DNA from: Betaproteobacteria bacterium
Lineage (GTDB): Bacteria; Pseudomonadota; Gammaproteobacteria; Burkholderiales; Casimicrobiaceae
DNA: 64,000 nucleotides
Assembly (NCBI GenBank): GCA_009778785.1
Contig: WRFN01000003.1
Coordinates: 62,001-126,000 of the forward strand
Reading direction: 5' to 3'
The translations under genes and the position numbers were made by a program. Each line of letters begins with the position of its first letter. Positions within the stretch are counted from its first letter, which is position 1. A model generated the notes under the pieces. That model was not told the origin of the DNA. It did no database searches and saw nothing but the letters and a program-made list of their open reading frames with translations. Below, in pieces: positions 1-8,523 of this stretch.

Positions 1-11
1 CTTGAGTTATT

Positions 12-82
12 CCGTTCGCCCTGAGCTTGTCGAAGGGCAAACGGCGCATGTCTGAGGGCTTCGACAGACTCAGCCCGAACGG
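12..82. repeat. REP-like inverted pair upstream of argG
   Basis: Two arms of about 27 bases face each other across a 17-base loop. The left arm begins CCGTTCG and contains GAGCTTGTCGAAGGG; the right arm, read on the other strand, begins CCGTTCGGG and contains GTCTGTCGAAG. About 22 of 27 positions agree. A related pair lies at 6420-6489. This looks like a dispersed intergenic REP/BIME-type element. The remaining ~290 bases up to argG show no further gene; an AT-rich stretch near 255-270 could be a promoter but no convincing -35 is seen. Confidence 0.6.
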
Positions 83-374
83 TGGGATTCTTTGAAAAGC
101 GGGCAACCGCTCTGGGGATGCGCTGAACAAATCACCGCGCCATAGTTCCTGCTATGGCAGCGGTTTGTGCCTTGCAGCCCATCCCGATCCGCAGCGCTAC
201 TTGCCGTTCGATTTATTCAGCGCATCCCTTGGTGACCCCACTTTCGCCGGGATACGCTAAAATAGATACTTATGCCTGCTCGTGGGTGGCCACGGACAGG
301 TTTTGTCGGCTTCCGGAGCCGGGAAGAAGCCGAGCAAAAAAGTTGCCGGATAATGCGTCACAGTGAGGAAACCC

Positions 375-1598
375 ATGAGTAAAGTAAAACGCGTCGTATT
401 GGCCTATTCGGGAGGCCTGGATACTTCGGTCATTCTGAAGTGGTTGCAAGACGTTTACCAATGTGAAGTCGTCACCTTCACCGCTGACATCGGTCAGGGC
501 GAAGAACTGGAACCGGCTCGCAAGAAAGCGCTGCAACTCGGCATCAAAAAACAAAACATCTTCATCGAAGATTTGCGCGAAGAATTCGTTCGCGATTTCG
601 TGTTTCCGATGTTCCGCGCCAATGCTGTCTATGAGGGCGAATACCTGCTCGGCACATCGATTGCCCGTCCGCTGATCGCCAAACACATGATCGAGATCGC
701 CCAGAAGACCAACGCCGACGCCATCTCGCACGGCGCCACCGGCAAGGGCAACGATCAGGTTCGCTTCGAGCTGGGCGCTTACGCGCTGATGCCCAACGTC
801 AAGGTGATCGCGCCCTGGCGTGAATGGGATTTGCTGTCGCGCGAAAAGCTGCTCGCTTACGCCGACAAGCATGGCATCCCGGTTGACTTCAAAAAACGCA
901 AAGGCACGTCGCCGTACTCGATGGACGCCAACATGCTGCACATCAGCTACGAAGGCGGCATTCTCGAAGACCCGAACTTTGCGCCGGAAGATTCGATGTG
1001 GCGCATCACCGTGTCGCCCGAGAAAGCGCCGAACAAACCGCAAATCATCGAACTCGAATACAAGAAGGGCGACATCATTGCCGTGGATGGCAAAAAAATG
1101 TCGCCCGCGCAAGTGCTCGCCAAACTGAACGAACTCGGCGGCAAACACGGCATCGGTCGTCTCGACATCGTCGAGAACCGCTACGTCGGTATGAAGTCGC
1201 GCGGCTGCTACGAAACCCCGGGCGGCACCATCATGCTGAAAGGCCATCGCGCCATGGAATCGCTGACGCTCGACCGCGAAGTGCTGGCACTCAAGGATGA
1301 CTTGATGCCGCGTTACGCGCGCATGGTTTACAACGGCTACTGGTTCACGCCCGAGCGCAAGCTGCTGCAAGGATTGATCGACGCCTCGCAAGAGCACGTC
1401 AACGGCACCGTGCGTCTCAAACTGTACAAAGGTACCGTCACTTGTGTCGGCCGCAGTTCGAAACGCGATTCGCTGTTCGACACCAAGGTCGTCACCTTTG
1501 AAGACGATGCCGGCGCTTACAACCAGAAAGACGCCGAAGGCTTCATCAAACTCAACGCGCTGCGTCTGCGCATCGCCGCCAGACTCAAACGCCTCTGA
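375..1598 (+). CDS. argG: Argininosuccinate synthase
   Basis: Joins citrulline and aspartate with ATP to give argininosuccinate, the penultimate step of arginine synthesis, in the cytoplasm. The 407-residue product carries the N-type ATP pyrophosphatase P-loop AYSGGLDTS at residues 10-18 and reads as ArgG over its whole length (for example [15 protein letters not shown] and [11 protein letters not shown]). The ATG is chosen over an in-frame GTG twelve bases upstream because GAGGA sits just before it and the protein then begins [14 protein letters not shown] as in homologues. The gene is followed by its own terminator, so it is probably monocistronic. Confidence 0.97.
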   Translation: MSKVKRVVLAYSGGLDTSVILKWLQDVYQCEVVTFTADIGQGEELEPARKKALQLGIKKQNIFIEDLREEFVRDFVFPMFRANAVYEGEYLLGTSIARPLIAKHMIEIAQKTNADAISHGATGKGNDQVRFELGAYALMPNVKVIAPWREWDLLSREKLLAYADKHGIPVDFKKRKGTSPYSMDANMLHISYEGGILEDPNFAPEDSMWRITVSPEKAPNKPQIIELEYKKGDIIAVDGKKMSPAQVLAKLNELGGKHGIGRLDIVENRYVGMKSRGCYETPGGTIMLKGHRAMESLTLDREVLALKDDLMPRYARMVYNGYWFTPERKLLQGLIDASQEHVNGTVRLKLYKGTVTCVGRSSKRDSLFDTKVVTFEDDAGAYNQKDAEGFIKLNALRLRIAARLKRL

Positions 1599-1606
1599 CC
1601 CGCGCC

Positions 1607-1638
1607 AGCCGTCCGGTCACCGCCGGACGGCTGTTTTT
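1607..1638 (+). terminator. Rho-independent terminator of argG
   Basis: A ten-base-pair stem, AGCCGTCCGG against CCGGACGGCT with a six-base loop, is followed at once by a G and five T residues. It begins 8 bases after the argG stop codon. Confidence 0.85.
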
Positions 1639-1677
1639 CATTAACCACGAATTAACCACGCCTTCACCGAGCACACC

Positions 1678-2163
1678 ATGCCTTCCTTTGATATCGTCTC
1701 CGAAGTCAACCAAGTCGAAGTTCACAACGCTGTCGATCAGGCCAACAAGGAAATCACCAACCGTTTCGACTTCAAAGGTTCCGATGCCCGCGTCGAACTT
1801 AAAGACAAAGAACTGACCCTGTTCGCCGACGACGATTTCAAGCGTCAGCAAGTGATGGACATTGCCACCGGCAAACTCGCCAAGCGCGGCATCGATATCC
1901 GCTGTCTCAAAGAAGGGCAAGTCGAAAAAATTTCCGGCAATAAAGTCAAGCAAACTATCACCGTCCGCGTCGGCCTCGAACAAGAGCTTTCAAAGAAAGT
2001 TGTCAAACTGCTCAAAGACAGCAAACTGAAAGTGCAGGCGTCGATTCAGGGTGACACCGTGCGCGTCTCCGGCGCCAAACGCGACGACCTGCAAAACGCC
2101 ATCGCGCTGGTGAAAAAAAGCATCGAAGATTTTCCGTTGCAGTACCAGAATTTTCGGGATTAG
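1678..2163 (+). CDS. yajQ: YajQ family nucleotide-binding protein
   Basis: A 161-residue UPF0234 protein beginning [20 protein letters not shown], the usual start and length of the family. YajQ has two KH-like alpha/beta domains; a Xanthomonas member binds cyclic di-GMP and others have been reported to bind nucleic acid, so a signalling or RNA role is possible but unproven here. Conserved stretches include [14 protein letters not shown] and [15 protein letters not shown]. It stands alone between the argG terminator and a perfect palindrome just after its stop. Confidence 0.93.
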   Translation: MPSFDIVSEVNQVEVHNAVDQANKEITNRFDFKGSDARVELKDKELTLFADDDFKRQQVMDIATGKLAKRGIDIRCLKEGQVEKISGNKVKQTITVRVGLEQELSKKVVKLLKDSKLKVQASIQGDTVRVSGAKRDDLQNAIALVKKSIEDFPLQYQNFRD

Positions 2164-2171
2164 CGATTGCA

Positions 2172-2193
2172 GGGGCGCTTCGCGAAGCGCCCC
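2172..2193. repeat. Perfect 22-bp palindrome after yajQ
   Basis: The sequence reads identically on both strands (GGGGCGCTTCG and its reverse complement). It starts eight bases after the yajQ stop. No T-run follows, so it is not a classical terminator, but it may protect the mRNA 3' end. Related GGGGCGC-type hairpins occur at 30037-30113 and 48445-48475. Confidence 0.55.
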
Positions 2194-2259
2194 GATGAAC
2201 CACCCCCCCGCCCACTTGTGCGGGTATCCCTTTCAAAAAAGGGCTTTGCGCCTACGCCT

Positions 2260-2910
2260 TCACTTCCTTCCCGCTCTGACTTCCGCCAACGTCTGAGGTC
2301 TCGCTTTCAACGCCTGTGGTGTCGTCAACTCAAAAGAAGACCGCTTTTCCCAAAGCGCCAACTTCGCCTGTGTACTGCTGCTGGCCTTTTCCACAACGAT
2401 CTCGGGCGTTTTGCTGCGCGCATACGATACCGCCAGCGCCAGACACAAATCGGCTATCGTGAAACTCGCCGCCTTGTCCTCGGGTGGCGCATCGAAAATG
2501 CGATCGATCGTCGTTAACGCCCTGCCAATGGCCGCCTTGCCGCGCAAGAACAATTCACAGCTTTCGATTTGAGGAATGAAGCGCTGCAAGATCACGTTGC
2601 GAAGCGACATTTCCATCAACGCTTTCCCGACGGCAAGGCGCGGCAAATCGTCGGCGTCGCTCCATTTGACGGTAGTGTTTTTTCGGCTCGCGCCGAGCAG
2701 GTATTGGCAGATGAACAAGCTTTCAAAAATGGCTGCGCCGGTATCCGTCCGCAAGGTCGGCACGGCGGAAAAGGGGTTGATCTCGGTCAGCGCATCGGGC
2801 GACGCCCACGGATCGACCCAGCAAAGTTGCAGGTCTTCGGCGCCGGCTTCCAGCGCGGTGATCAGAACAAGGCGCGCGACCGGGGAAGTTTCATTCAGAT
2901 AAAGTTGCAT
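2260..2910 (-). CDS. Glutathione S-transferase family protein
   Basis: A 216-residue protein with a thioredoxin-fold N-terminal domain (MQLYLNETSPVARLVLITAL, roughly residues 1-80) and a helical C-terminal half. Visible family features are the cis-proline loop NPFSAVPTL and the glutathione-contact E-S pair in AIFESLFICQYLLG. Such proteins conjugate or reduce small electrophiles with glutathione; the substrate cannot be told from sequence. It is the last of the leftward genes in this stretch, 108 bases downstream of the small membrane protein, and may be independently expressed. Confidence 0.85.
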   Translation of the reverse strand: MQLYLNETSPVARLVLITALEAGAEDLQLCWVDPWASPDALTEINPFSAVPTLRTDTGAAIFESLFICQYLLGASRKNTTVKWSDADDLPRLAVGKALMEMSLRNVILQRFIPQIESCELFLRGKAAIGRALTTIDRIFDAPPEDKAASFTIADLCLALAVSYARSKTPEIVVEKASSSTQAKLALWEKRSSFELTTPQALKARPQTLAEVRAGRK

Positions 2911-3018
2911 AGCAATCTCCTCGCAAAGAACAAACTGGATGACTCAGCACTCCTTTGCCGTCGCAAAGGAGCACAAAGATTCATACAGTTTACTACAAAA
3001 GCGGAGGAGTGCGTCGAA

Positions 3019-3366
3019 TCAGAGGCCGACGACGGGTTTCAGCGCCATCAGAACCGTCAGCACGGCGCAGGCCAGCAGCCCGCCGCCCAGCCAGCGCGTG
3101 ACTCGGGTCTTGCGGTCACGATAGAGGTAACAAATTATCCAGCCGACGATGCCGACGCCCAAAATCGCAAAGCCGATGATCGCGGCCTTTTTGTATTCGG
3201 CGCCCCACAGCAGCGCCAGCGGCAAAAAGACGATGGCGATGATTAAAAAAACTCGGAAGTCGTAAAAGAACGACTTGAACATGACAATGATGAACAGCAC
3301 GGCAAAAAGATAAAGAAAAATGTAGGACTCCGGCTGCATCAGTCCTTTGATAAACGCCTCACTCAT
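3019..3366 (-). CDS. Small integral membrane protein, function unknown
   Basis: A 115-residue protein that is almost entirely hydrophobic. Four membrane segments are visible: about 16-32 (FLYLFAVLFIIVMF), 37-53 (VFLIIAIVFLPLALLW), 61-82 (AIIGFAILGVGIVGWIICYL) and 92-110 (WLGGGLLACAVLTVLMAL). A basic loop YRDRKTRVTR precedes the last segment. I recognise no family. It lies 26 bases after the amidotransferase gene on the same strand and could share its transcript. Confidence 0.7.
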   Translation of the reverse strand: MSEAFIKGLMQPESYIFLYLFAVLFIIVMFKSFFYDFRVFLIIAIVFLPLALLWGAEYKKAAIIGFAILGVGIVGWIICYLYRDRKTRVTRWLGGGLLACAVLTVLMALKPVVGL

Positions 3367-3392
3367 GGATTACCCCCATACTGAATTTTTTA

Positions 3393-4223
3393 TCACACGC
3401 ACACCGTTTCTCTGGCGTTCGCTTCCTGAACCGCTTCCAAGATCGGCACTTTGACGCTCTGCATCAAACAGCCTTGCTCGAACATCATCAGATCCCCCGC
3501 CGACAGTTGAATCCAGTTTTCGTTGTCGGTCAGCGGCGCAGTGGCGATCACCGCTACCCGGTCGTCAGGCGTGGTGACATCGGCAAAGTTAATCGCTACG
3601 TCGGTGTCGATCAAATGCGCCACGGAGAAGGGCCATTGCCGCACCAGATAATAAAGATTCGTCGAGCAGAACGCGAACAATGCCTGACCGTTGCTCATGA
3701 GAAAATTGTAAACGCCGTAAGCGGCAATCTCCTGCGTGATGTCGGCCAGCGCCTCGAACAGCACCGGCAACAACGGCTGCGATTGTGGAAAGCGTTGGCG
3801 CAGCATCTGCATGATGTAGCAAAACGCTTTCTCGCTGTCGGTATCGCCGACCGGCTGATAGTCGCCGTTCCAACTCGGTCGAAAATTTTTCAATTCGCCG
3901 TTGTGCGCAAAAATCCAATGCCGTCCCCACAGCTCACGCATGAACGGGTGGCAATTTTGCAAGCGCACAGCGCCCTGCGAAGCCTTGCGAATGTGAGCGA
4001 TGACGTTCTTCGATTGGATCGGGTAATGCTTCAGCATCTCGGCCACGGGCGAGCGGCAGGCAGGCTGATTGTCGATGAACAAGCGGCAGGCTTTGTCCTC
4101 GAAAAAAGCGATTCCGAAACCATCGGCGTGGTGTTGAGTCAAGCCGCCGCGGGCGGCAAACCCCTTGAGCGAAAACGTAATATCGGTAGGCTGAGTGCAA
4201 TTCATGCCAAGAAGCTGGCACAT
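3393..4223 (-). CDS. Class II glutamine amidotransferase (YafJ type)
   Basis: A 276-residue stand-alone Ntn-type amidotransferase domain. After removal of Met1 the nucleophile would be Cys2 (MCQLLGMNC). GGLTQHHADGFGIAFFED matches the family's substrate-contact loop, and IAHIRKAS, FAHNGELKNF and GDTDSEKAFCYI follow in the usual order. The reaction should be hydrolysis of glutamine or a gamma-glutamyl compound, but no synthase partner is adjacent and the physiological substrate of YafJ proteins is unknown. Separated by about 190 bases from the BPSS1780 gene. Confidence 0.9.
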   Translation of the reverse strand: MCQLLGMNCTQPTDITFSLKGFAARGGLTQHHADGFGIAFFEDKACRLFIDNQPACRSPVAEMLKHYPIQSKNVIAHIRKASQGAVRLQNCHPFMRELWGRHWIFAHNGELKNFRPSWNGDYQPVGDTDSEKAFCYIMQMLRQRFPQSQPLLPVLFEALADITQEIAAYGVYNFLMSNGQALFAFCSTNLYYLVRQWPFSVAHLIDTDVAINFADVTTPDDRVAVIATAPLTDNENWIQLSAGDLMMFEQGCLMQSVKVPILEAVQEANARETVCV

Positions 4224-4412
4224 AATGGTTCTGCGGGTTTTCTATAACGCGCTTATTGTGCGCTTTTGTTGACGCCGACGGTAGGGGAAAACGGCCACGG
4301 CATCGCCTGTTGCCGTGTTTTCTGTTCCGTTTTACAACACTTTGGGGAAATCGAGAATCAGGCTTCGCAGGGGCGGCATCCAGTCGTCCCTGCGTTTCAA
4401 AATCCGAAGGCG

Positions 4413-5390
4413 TTACGAGACTTTCGGCACTTTTGCCGGTCTTGGAAACACCCCGTCTTTGGCGTGGAAAATGTCGCAATAGGCAACGAAGGAGGACAGC
4501 ACCATCAGGCAGCTTATAAACGGCCCGATCAACAAATCCATCCCCCACATCAGAAATTGCACCAATACCATCCCGCTCTCGCCGCCAATCGCCAACGCTA
4601 TCCCCATCGGTATCAACATCAAGACAGTTATCACTATCGAGAGAGCGAAGTTCCAGCCCATCAACACCAGCCCCCAGATCAACAGTGCCCGCCAGTTGAT
4701 CCACAAGCCCGTGAAGCTGTTCCACAGTGCCGTAACAACGCCAGTACGCTGAAACACCACCACCATCGGCGCCAACCAAGCCGCCATCCAGACCAATGAC
4801 GCCAATGTCAGCAAAACGAGCAGGGCCAGCCACATGCGCGGCGACGTCAACAAATTGAGAAACGCCAGCGCCGCTTCCGTTGATCTCGGATCATCCGCAT
4901 TCGCCGCGCTGATTTGAGCGAAGTTTTTTATCTCCGTCAAAAAATCGCTTCCCAAGATGAAAAAGGAAATCAGAAAAGAAAGCCCGATCAGCACCGCCGT
5001 CGCCACACCGACGCCCATGAGCGTTTTCACGTCGGCCTTGAAGCCGCTGAACAAATGCGAAAATTTCGGCTTGCCGCCGCGCGCCTGTGTCCAGCCTGCC
5101 GCCACGAAGCCTACGATAAAACACGGGATGAGGGCATAGACCAGAAGTGCGCCAACGACGAGAAAAACACCGGAGCCGCTCCCTATCCCGCCTCCGGCAG
5201 CCGTTCCTATTCCCAACAGGATAGCCAGCACGATAACAAGCGCAAACAAAATGGCGAGATAGCCCAACCCGATCAAGTACCACGCGCCGGGCGCTTCTTT
5301 GACCATCCGAAAGGCTTCGACCCACCACAGCCAGCCGCGACCGGCGGAACAACAGGTGATCGTTTGGGTATGAGATTCAGGCGTGGACAT
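4413..5390 (-). CDS. BPSS1780-family multi-pass membrane protein
   Basis: The 325-residue protein starts MSTPESHTQT, then carries the family's opening GRGWLWWVEAFRMVKEAPG, followed by at least six hydrophobic segments and long glycine/valine-rich stretches. The family is widespread in Betaproteobacteria; its function is not known to me. An open frame extends further upstream, but the ATG one base after the thrB stop gives the family's usual N terminus and makes the gene translationally close-coupled to thrB. Confidence 0.8.
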   Translation of the reverse strand: MSTPESHTQTITCCSAGRGWLWWVEAFRMVKEAPGAWYLIGLGYLAILFALVIVLAILLGIGTAAGGGIGSGSGVFLVVGALLVYALIPCFIVGFVAAGWTQARGGKPKFSHLFSGFKADVKTLMGVGVATAVLIGLSFLISFFILGSDFLTEIKNFAQISAANADDPRSTEAALAFLNLLTSPRMWLALLVLLTLASLVWMAAWLAPMVVVFQRTGVVTALWNSFTGLWINWRALLIWGLVLMGWNFALSIVITVLMLIPMGIALAIGGESGMVLVQFLMWGMDLLIGPFISCLMVLSSFVAYCDIFHAKDGVFPRPAKVPKVS

Positions 5391-5391
5391 T

Positions 5392-6357
5392 TCACAACTC
5401 CGAAGTGGGCCAGTCGGGTAAAAGGAGCGCGCGTTGGCGCAGGATTCGCTCAAAATGCGTGGGATCGTGGGCATGCACCAGCGAACCCTCGCGCGGTAAA
5501 TAATAATCATAAAGCCGCGACAACCAGAAGCGCAAGGCGCCCGCGCGCAACAACAACGGCCAGTGCAATTTTTCGGCGGCAGTCGGCTGACGAACACGCT
5601 GATAGGCGCTCAACATCGCGTTGACGCGCGCGGCGTCGAGGTCGCCGATAGCTGGATCGGCGATGCACCAATCGTTGACGGTGACCGCCAGATCGTAGCC
5701 GAAAGCATCGGTGGCGGCAAAACCGAAGTCGATGATGCCGCCGATACGCGTTTCTTCCGGGTCGTCGAACAGCACGTTGTCGCGGAACAGATCGGCGTGA
5801 ACCGCGCCGCCCGGCAATTGTTCGATACCGCCGTCGCGCACCGCCGCCATTTCGGCATCAAGCAACTGTTGCTGAGTCTCGGTTAAAAAGGGACGTACCG
5901 CTTGCGCCGTCATTTCGCGCCAGGCGCGCCCGCGCGCGTTCGCCAGCGAGCGCGAGTAATCGGCAACGGCCAAGTGCATCCACGCCAGCACTTCGCCGAT
6001 GGCCGCGCAGTGCGCGGCGGTCGGCGCCAGTTGCGGCGCGCCGACGACGCGAGCGATCAGCCCCGCCGGTTTGCCGTTCAACGTTGAAAAATAATAGCCG
6101 TCACGATCCGCTTCGGGCATCGGCACTGGCAAATTCGCTTGCGCCAGATGCGCCATCAAGCCGAGATAAAACGGCAAGTCGGCGGCGGGCAAGCGCTCGT
6201 AAAGCGTCAGGACGTAATCGCCGATTTCGGTGGTGACGAAGTAATTGGTGTTTTCGATGCCGGCAGCGATCGGCGCCTGCATGCGCAGCGCGCCGACTTT
6301 GTAGCGTTCGAGCCAAACCGATAATTCTTCGGCGGCGACATTGGTGTAAACAGACAT
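5392..6357 (-). CDS. thrB: Homoserine kinase (aminoglycoside-phosphotransferase fold)
   Basis: Phosphorylates homoserine in threonine synthesis. The 321-residue product has the ThrB-II signature start MSVYTNVAAEELSVWLERY, the nucleotide loop GIENTNYFVTT, the catalytic segment HADLFRDNVLFDD (about 190-202) and metal-binding IDFGFAATDAFGYDLA. Length and motifs match proteobacterial ThrB of this type, which is unrelated to the GHMP ThrB of E. coli. The BPSS1780 gene follows one base later, and the DUF2782 gene lies upstream, a common betaproteobacterial arrangement near polA. Confidence 0.94.
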   Translation of the reverse strand: MSVYTNVAAEELSVWLERYKVGALRMQAPIAAGIENTNYFVTTEIGDYVLTLYERLPAADLPFYLGLMAHLAQANLPVPMPEADRDGYYFSTLNGKPAGLIARVVGAPQLAPTAAHCAAIGEVLAWMHLAVADYSRSLANARGRAWREMTAQAVRPFLTETQQQLLDAEMAAVRDGGIEQLPGGAVHADLFRDNVLFDDPEETRIGGIIDFGFAATDAFGYDLAVTVNDWCIADPAIGDLDAARVNAMLSAYQRVRQPTAAEKLHWPLLLRAGALRFWLSRLYDYYLPREGSLVHAHDPTHFERILRQRALLLPDWPTSEL

Positions 6358-6419
6358 ACGCTTCCACTACCGACACATCGGCGAAAAAATTTTAGGGTTG
6401 CTCTGAAACATTCTCAACC

Positions 6420-6489
6420 GTTCGGATTGAGCCCGTCGAAGCTCTCAATAATGCACCCTTTGCCCTTCGACAAGCTCAGGGCGAATGGG
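6420..6489. repeat. REP-like inverted pair between DUF2782 gene and thrB
   Basis: Second copy of the element at 12-82: left arm starting CCGTTCGGATTGAG, right arm on the opposite strand containing CGCCCTGAGCTTGTCGAAGG. The two arms face each other over about 16 bases. It fills most of the gap between the DUF2782 gene and thrB and could influence transcript ends there. Confidence 0.6.
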
Positions 6490-6510
6490 GTCAATCAATG
6501 CATCCCTGAT

Positions 6511-6975
6511 CTACCAGGAAAGAATTTCCCACATCGGCACACGCAAGCCGCTGTCCAGGCTGTCGCGGCGCACAAACATGCCGGTAGCGCCGTTGACGGG
6601 CAACAGATAATACACCGTTCCCGCCTTGGGCTTGACTTTGATGTAGCGAAGAACACCGTTGACCCGCACTTCTTCGCGCGTTTCGTCGGGAGTTTCAATG
6701 AGCGTCACCTGCGGTTCCAGATCGGGATCGCCCTGATTCTGGTTGCCCTGTTCGGGCGGCTTCGTTTTGGCATCGTTTTTGGCTTTGGCGGCGTCGGCCT
6801 CTGCCTTGTCGGCGGTTTTTTCATCAACCATCGGCGGCGGGGGCGGCGCAACGGTCGGCGGCGCGGCAGCCGGCGCCTCTGGTTCTGCCGCCGCAACAAC
6901 GAACGGAAACGCCAGCGTCACCAGCCCGCCGACACTCAATCCCGCCATCACTCTTACCATCATCCGATTCATCAC
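6511..6975 (-). CDS. DUF2782 family exported protein
   Basis: A 154-residue protein with an N-terminal signal peptide (hydrophobic core MAGLSVGGLVTLAFPFVVAA, cleavage probably after the AAA near residue 30), a proline/alanine-rich then lysine/aspartate-rich linker (about 32-85), and a C-terminal domain with the family features YIKVKPKAGTVYYLLPV and the closing VPMWEILSW. The role is unknown; the location should be periplasmic. The family commonly sits beside polA and thrB in Betaproteobacteria, as here. Confidence 0.82.
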   Translation of the reverse strand: MMNRMMVRVMAGLSVGGLVTLAFPFVVAAAEPEAPAAAPPTVAPPPPPMVDEKTADKAEADAAKAKNDAKTKPPEQGNQNQGDPDLEPQVTLIETPDETREEVRVNGVLRYIKVKPKAGTVYYLLPVNGATGMFVRRDSLDSGLRVPMWEILSW

Positions 6976-7053
6976 GCTTCCTTCTCAAAAACCCCTGTTT
7001 TCCTTGCATTTTACCATCATGGGTTCGCTTGCGCGCGCTCCGTTTGGTACGCT

Positions 7054-7734
7054 TTAGGGTGACATTACTTTTGCTTTAACCATGATTTCGGCGACGCGCG
7101 GATCGCGAATCCGCTCGCACATCTCGCACTTGGGTTTCGCCTGTGCGGTTCCGGCAGCGTTGTCGTAATTGACTGACGAGGGGCCAGATATTTGGTATGG
7201 CAATAGGCGCATCACCGCATGGCCGTCGATAACTTCCGCACGACTCACCGGCCAGCCAATCCCCATCTGCGACAGAGAATCCAGAACAACCCCGTAGTAA
7301 ATCGGCTTGCCGGAAACAAAAACGCCGAACACCTGATGCCCCAGAAGCTCCATATCCGATTCCAATGAGCGTTTCCGCCCGTATTTTTTCTCTGCGACAA
7401 TGGCTTTGGGCGCCAGCGCCGATACCAATCTGTCGGTCGCCGGAATCGTCAGTTGAATGGTCTGGGTTGACCAGCGATACGATTCGATATCCTCGACGTT
7501 GATGACGAAAAGTGGCTTTGACCAGTCGGCTGACCGTAGCTTTGCGAAAGCAGCATCGGTTTCATAACCCAAATGGAGGACATCCCAGCTTTGTTGCAGG
7601 AAAACGATCTGGAAAGAAGAGCGGTGCGCCGAATCTGCCATTCCCCCCGACGCTTCGTTGGCGATAGCGCATGCCGGTATCTGAATGCTCAACACGCAAG
7701 CCCAAAAGAAGAGGAGTCTGCCCAGTATCGCCAT
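7054..7734 (-). CDS. Exported hypothetical protein
   Basis: A 226-residue protein with a likely signal peptide (LLFFWACVLSIQIPACAIA, cleaved near residue 25). The mature part has alternating hydrophobic segments typical of a soluble beta-rich domain, and a C-terminal CEMC pair followed by ERIRDPRVAEIM. I do not recognise the family. It lies 27 bases downstream of the LOG gene on the same strand, so the two may be co-transcribed. Confidence 0.65.
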   Translation of the reverse strand: MAILGRLLFFWACVLSIQIPACAIANEASGGMADSAHRSSFQIVFLQQSWDVLHLGYETDAAFAKLRSADWSKPLFVINVEDIESYRWSTQTIQLTIPATDRLVSALAPKAIVAEKKYGRKRSLESDMELLGHQVFGVFVSGKPIYYGVVLDSLSQMGIGWPVSRAEVIDGHAVMRLLPYQISGPSSVNYDNAAGTAQAKPKCEMCERIRDPRVAEIMVKAKVMSP

Positions 7735-7761
7735 GTAATGTTTCTTCCTGTCCGCCCGATG

Positions 7762-8523
7762 TCACAAATTCAGCATTTTCTCGCGCTCTTCCGGCGTCGG
7801 CATGAAACCGCTGACTTCGTAGAAATCAAAAATCGCCCGAACGATGTCGTCCGGCTCTTCGATGACTTGCAAAATTTCCAGCTCCTCGCGCGTGATCATT
7901 CCCCATTCCACCATCGGACCGCGCATCCAGTCGAGCCAGCAGCGCCAGAATTCACCGCCGACCAGAATGATCGGGATGCTCCGCGCCTTGCCGGTCTGCA
8001 CGAGCGTCATGCTCTCGGTCAACTCGTCGAGTGTGCCGAAGCCGCCGGGCAGCACCACATACGCCGACGCGCAACGGACGAACATCATTTTGCGCACGAA
8101 GAAGTGGCGAAAGTTCAGGCTGATTTCCTGATAATCGTTGCGCTTTTGCTCGTGCGGCAGGGAGATGTTCAGCCCCACCGCCGGCGAGCGTCCCGGAAAC
8201 GCGCCGCGATTGGCCGCTTCCATAATGCCCGGACCACCGCCGGAAATCACCGCGAAACCGGCATCCGACAGTTTGCGAGCGATGATTTCCGTTTTCCGGT
8301 AATACGGGTGCTCGGGCGGCAGGCGAGCACTGCCGAAAATGCTGACCGCCGGCCCTAAATGCCGCAATTTTTCGGTAGCCGTTGCGAACTCTGCCATAAT
8401 CCCCATCAGTCGCCAGGCTTCTTCGCCGTTGTCGTAAACGTTGCCGTTCAGGGTGGCGGGCGTCGTGTGTCCGGCCTGCGGGAGTTCCGTTCCGGCAGCC
8501 GAATTTTTTGGAGTCTTCATCAT
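7762..8523 (-). CDS. LOG family protein (TIGR00730 type Rossmann fold)
   Basis: A 253-residue member of the family once labelled lysine decarboxylase. Diagnostic motifs are ISGGGPGIMEAANRGAF and VLPGGFGTLDELTE (the PGGxGTxxE motif). LOG enzymes release free base from nucleoside 5'-monophosphates; the larger bacterial members probably act in nucleotide turnover, but the substrate here is not certain. Two adjacent ATG codons compete as start; the outer one overlaps the polA ATG within a CATG. The N-terminal ~45 residues before GPAVSIFGSARLPP are variable in the family. Confidence 0.88.
   Translation of the reverse strand: MMKTPKNSAAGTELPQAGHTTPATLNGNVYDNGEEAWRLMGIMAEFATATEKLRHLGPAVSIFGSARLPPEHPYYRKTEIIARKLSDAGFAVISGGGPGIMEAANRGAFPGRSPAVGLNISLPHEQKRNDYQEISLNFRHFFVRKMMFVRCASAYVVLPGGFGTLDELTESMTLVQTGKARSIPIILVGGEFWRCWLDWMRGPMVEWGMITREELEILQVIEEPDDIVRAIFDFYEVSGFMPTPEEREKMLNL

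Noticed and set aside
270..1397. Long minus-strand frame opposite argG
   Set aside because: Antisense shadow of a well-supported gene in GC-rich codon context; the same holds for the long frames opposite polA (8621-10228) and nrdD (60080-61489).
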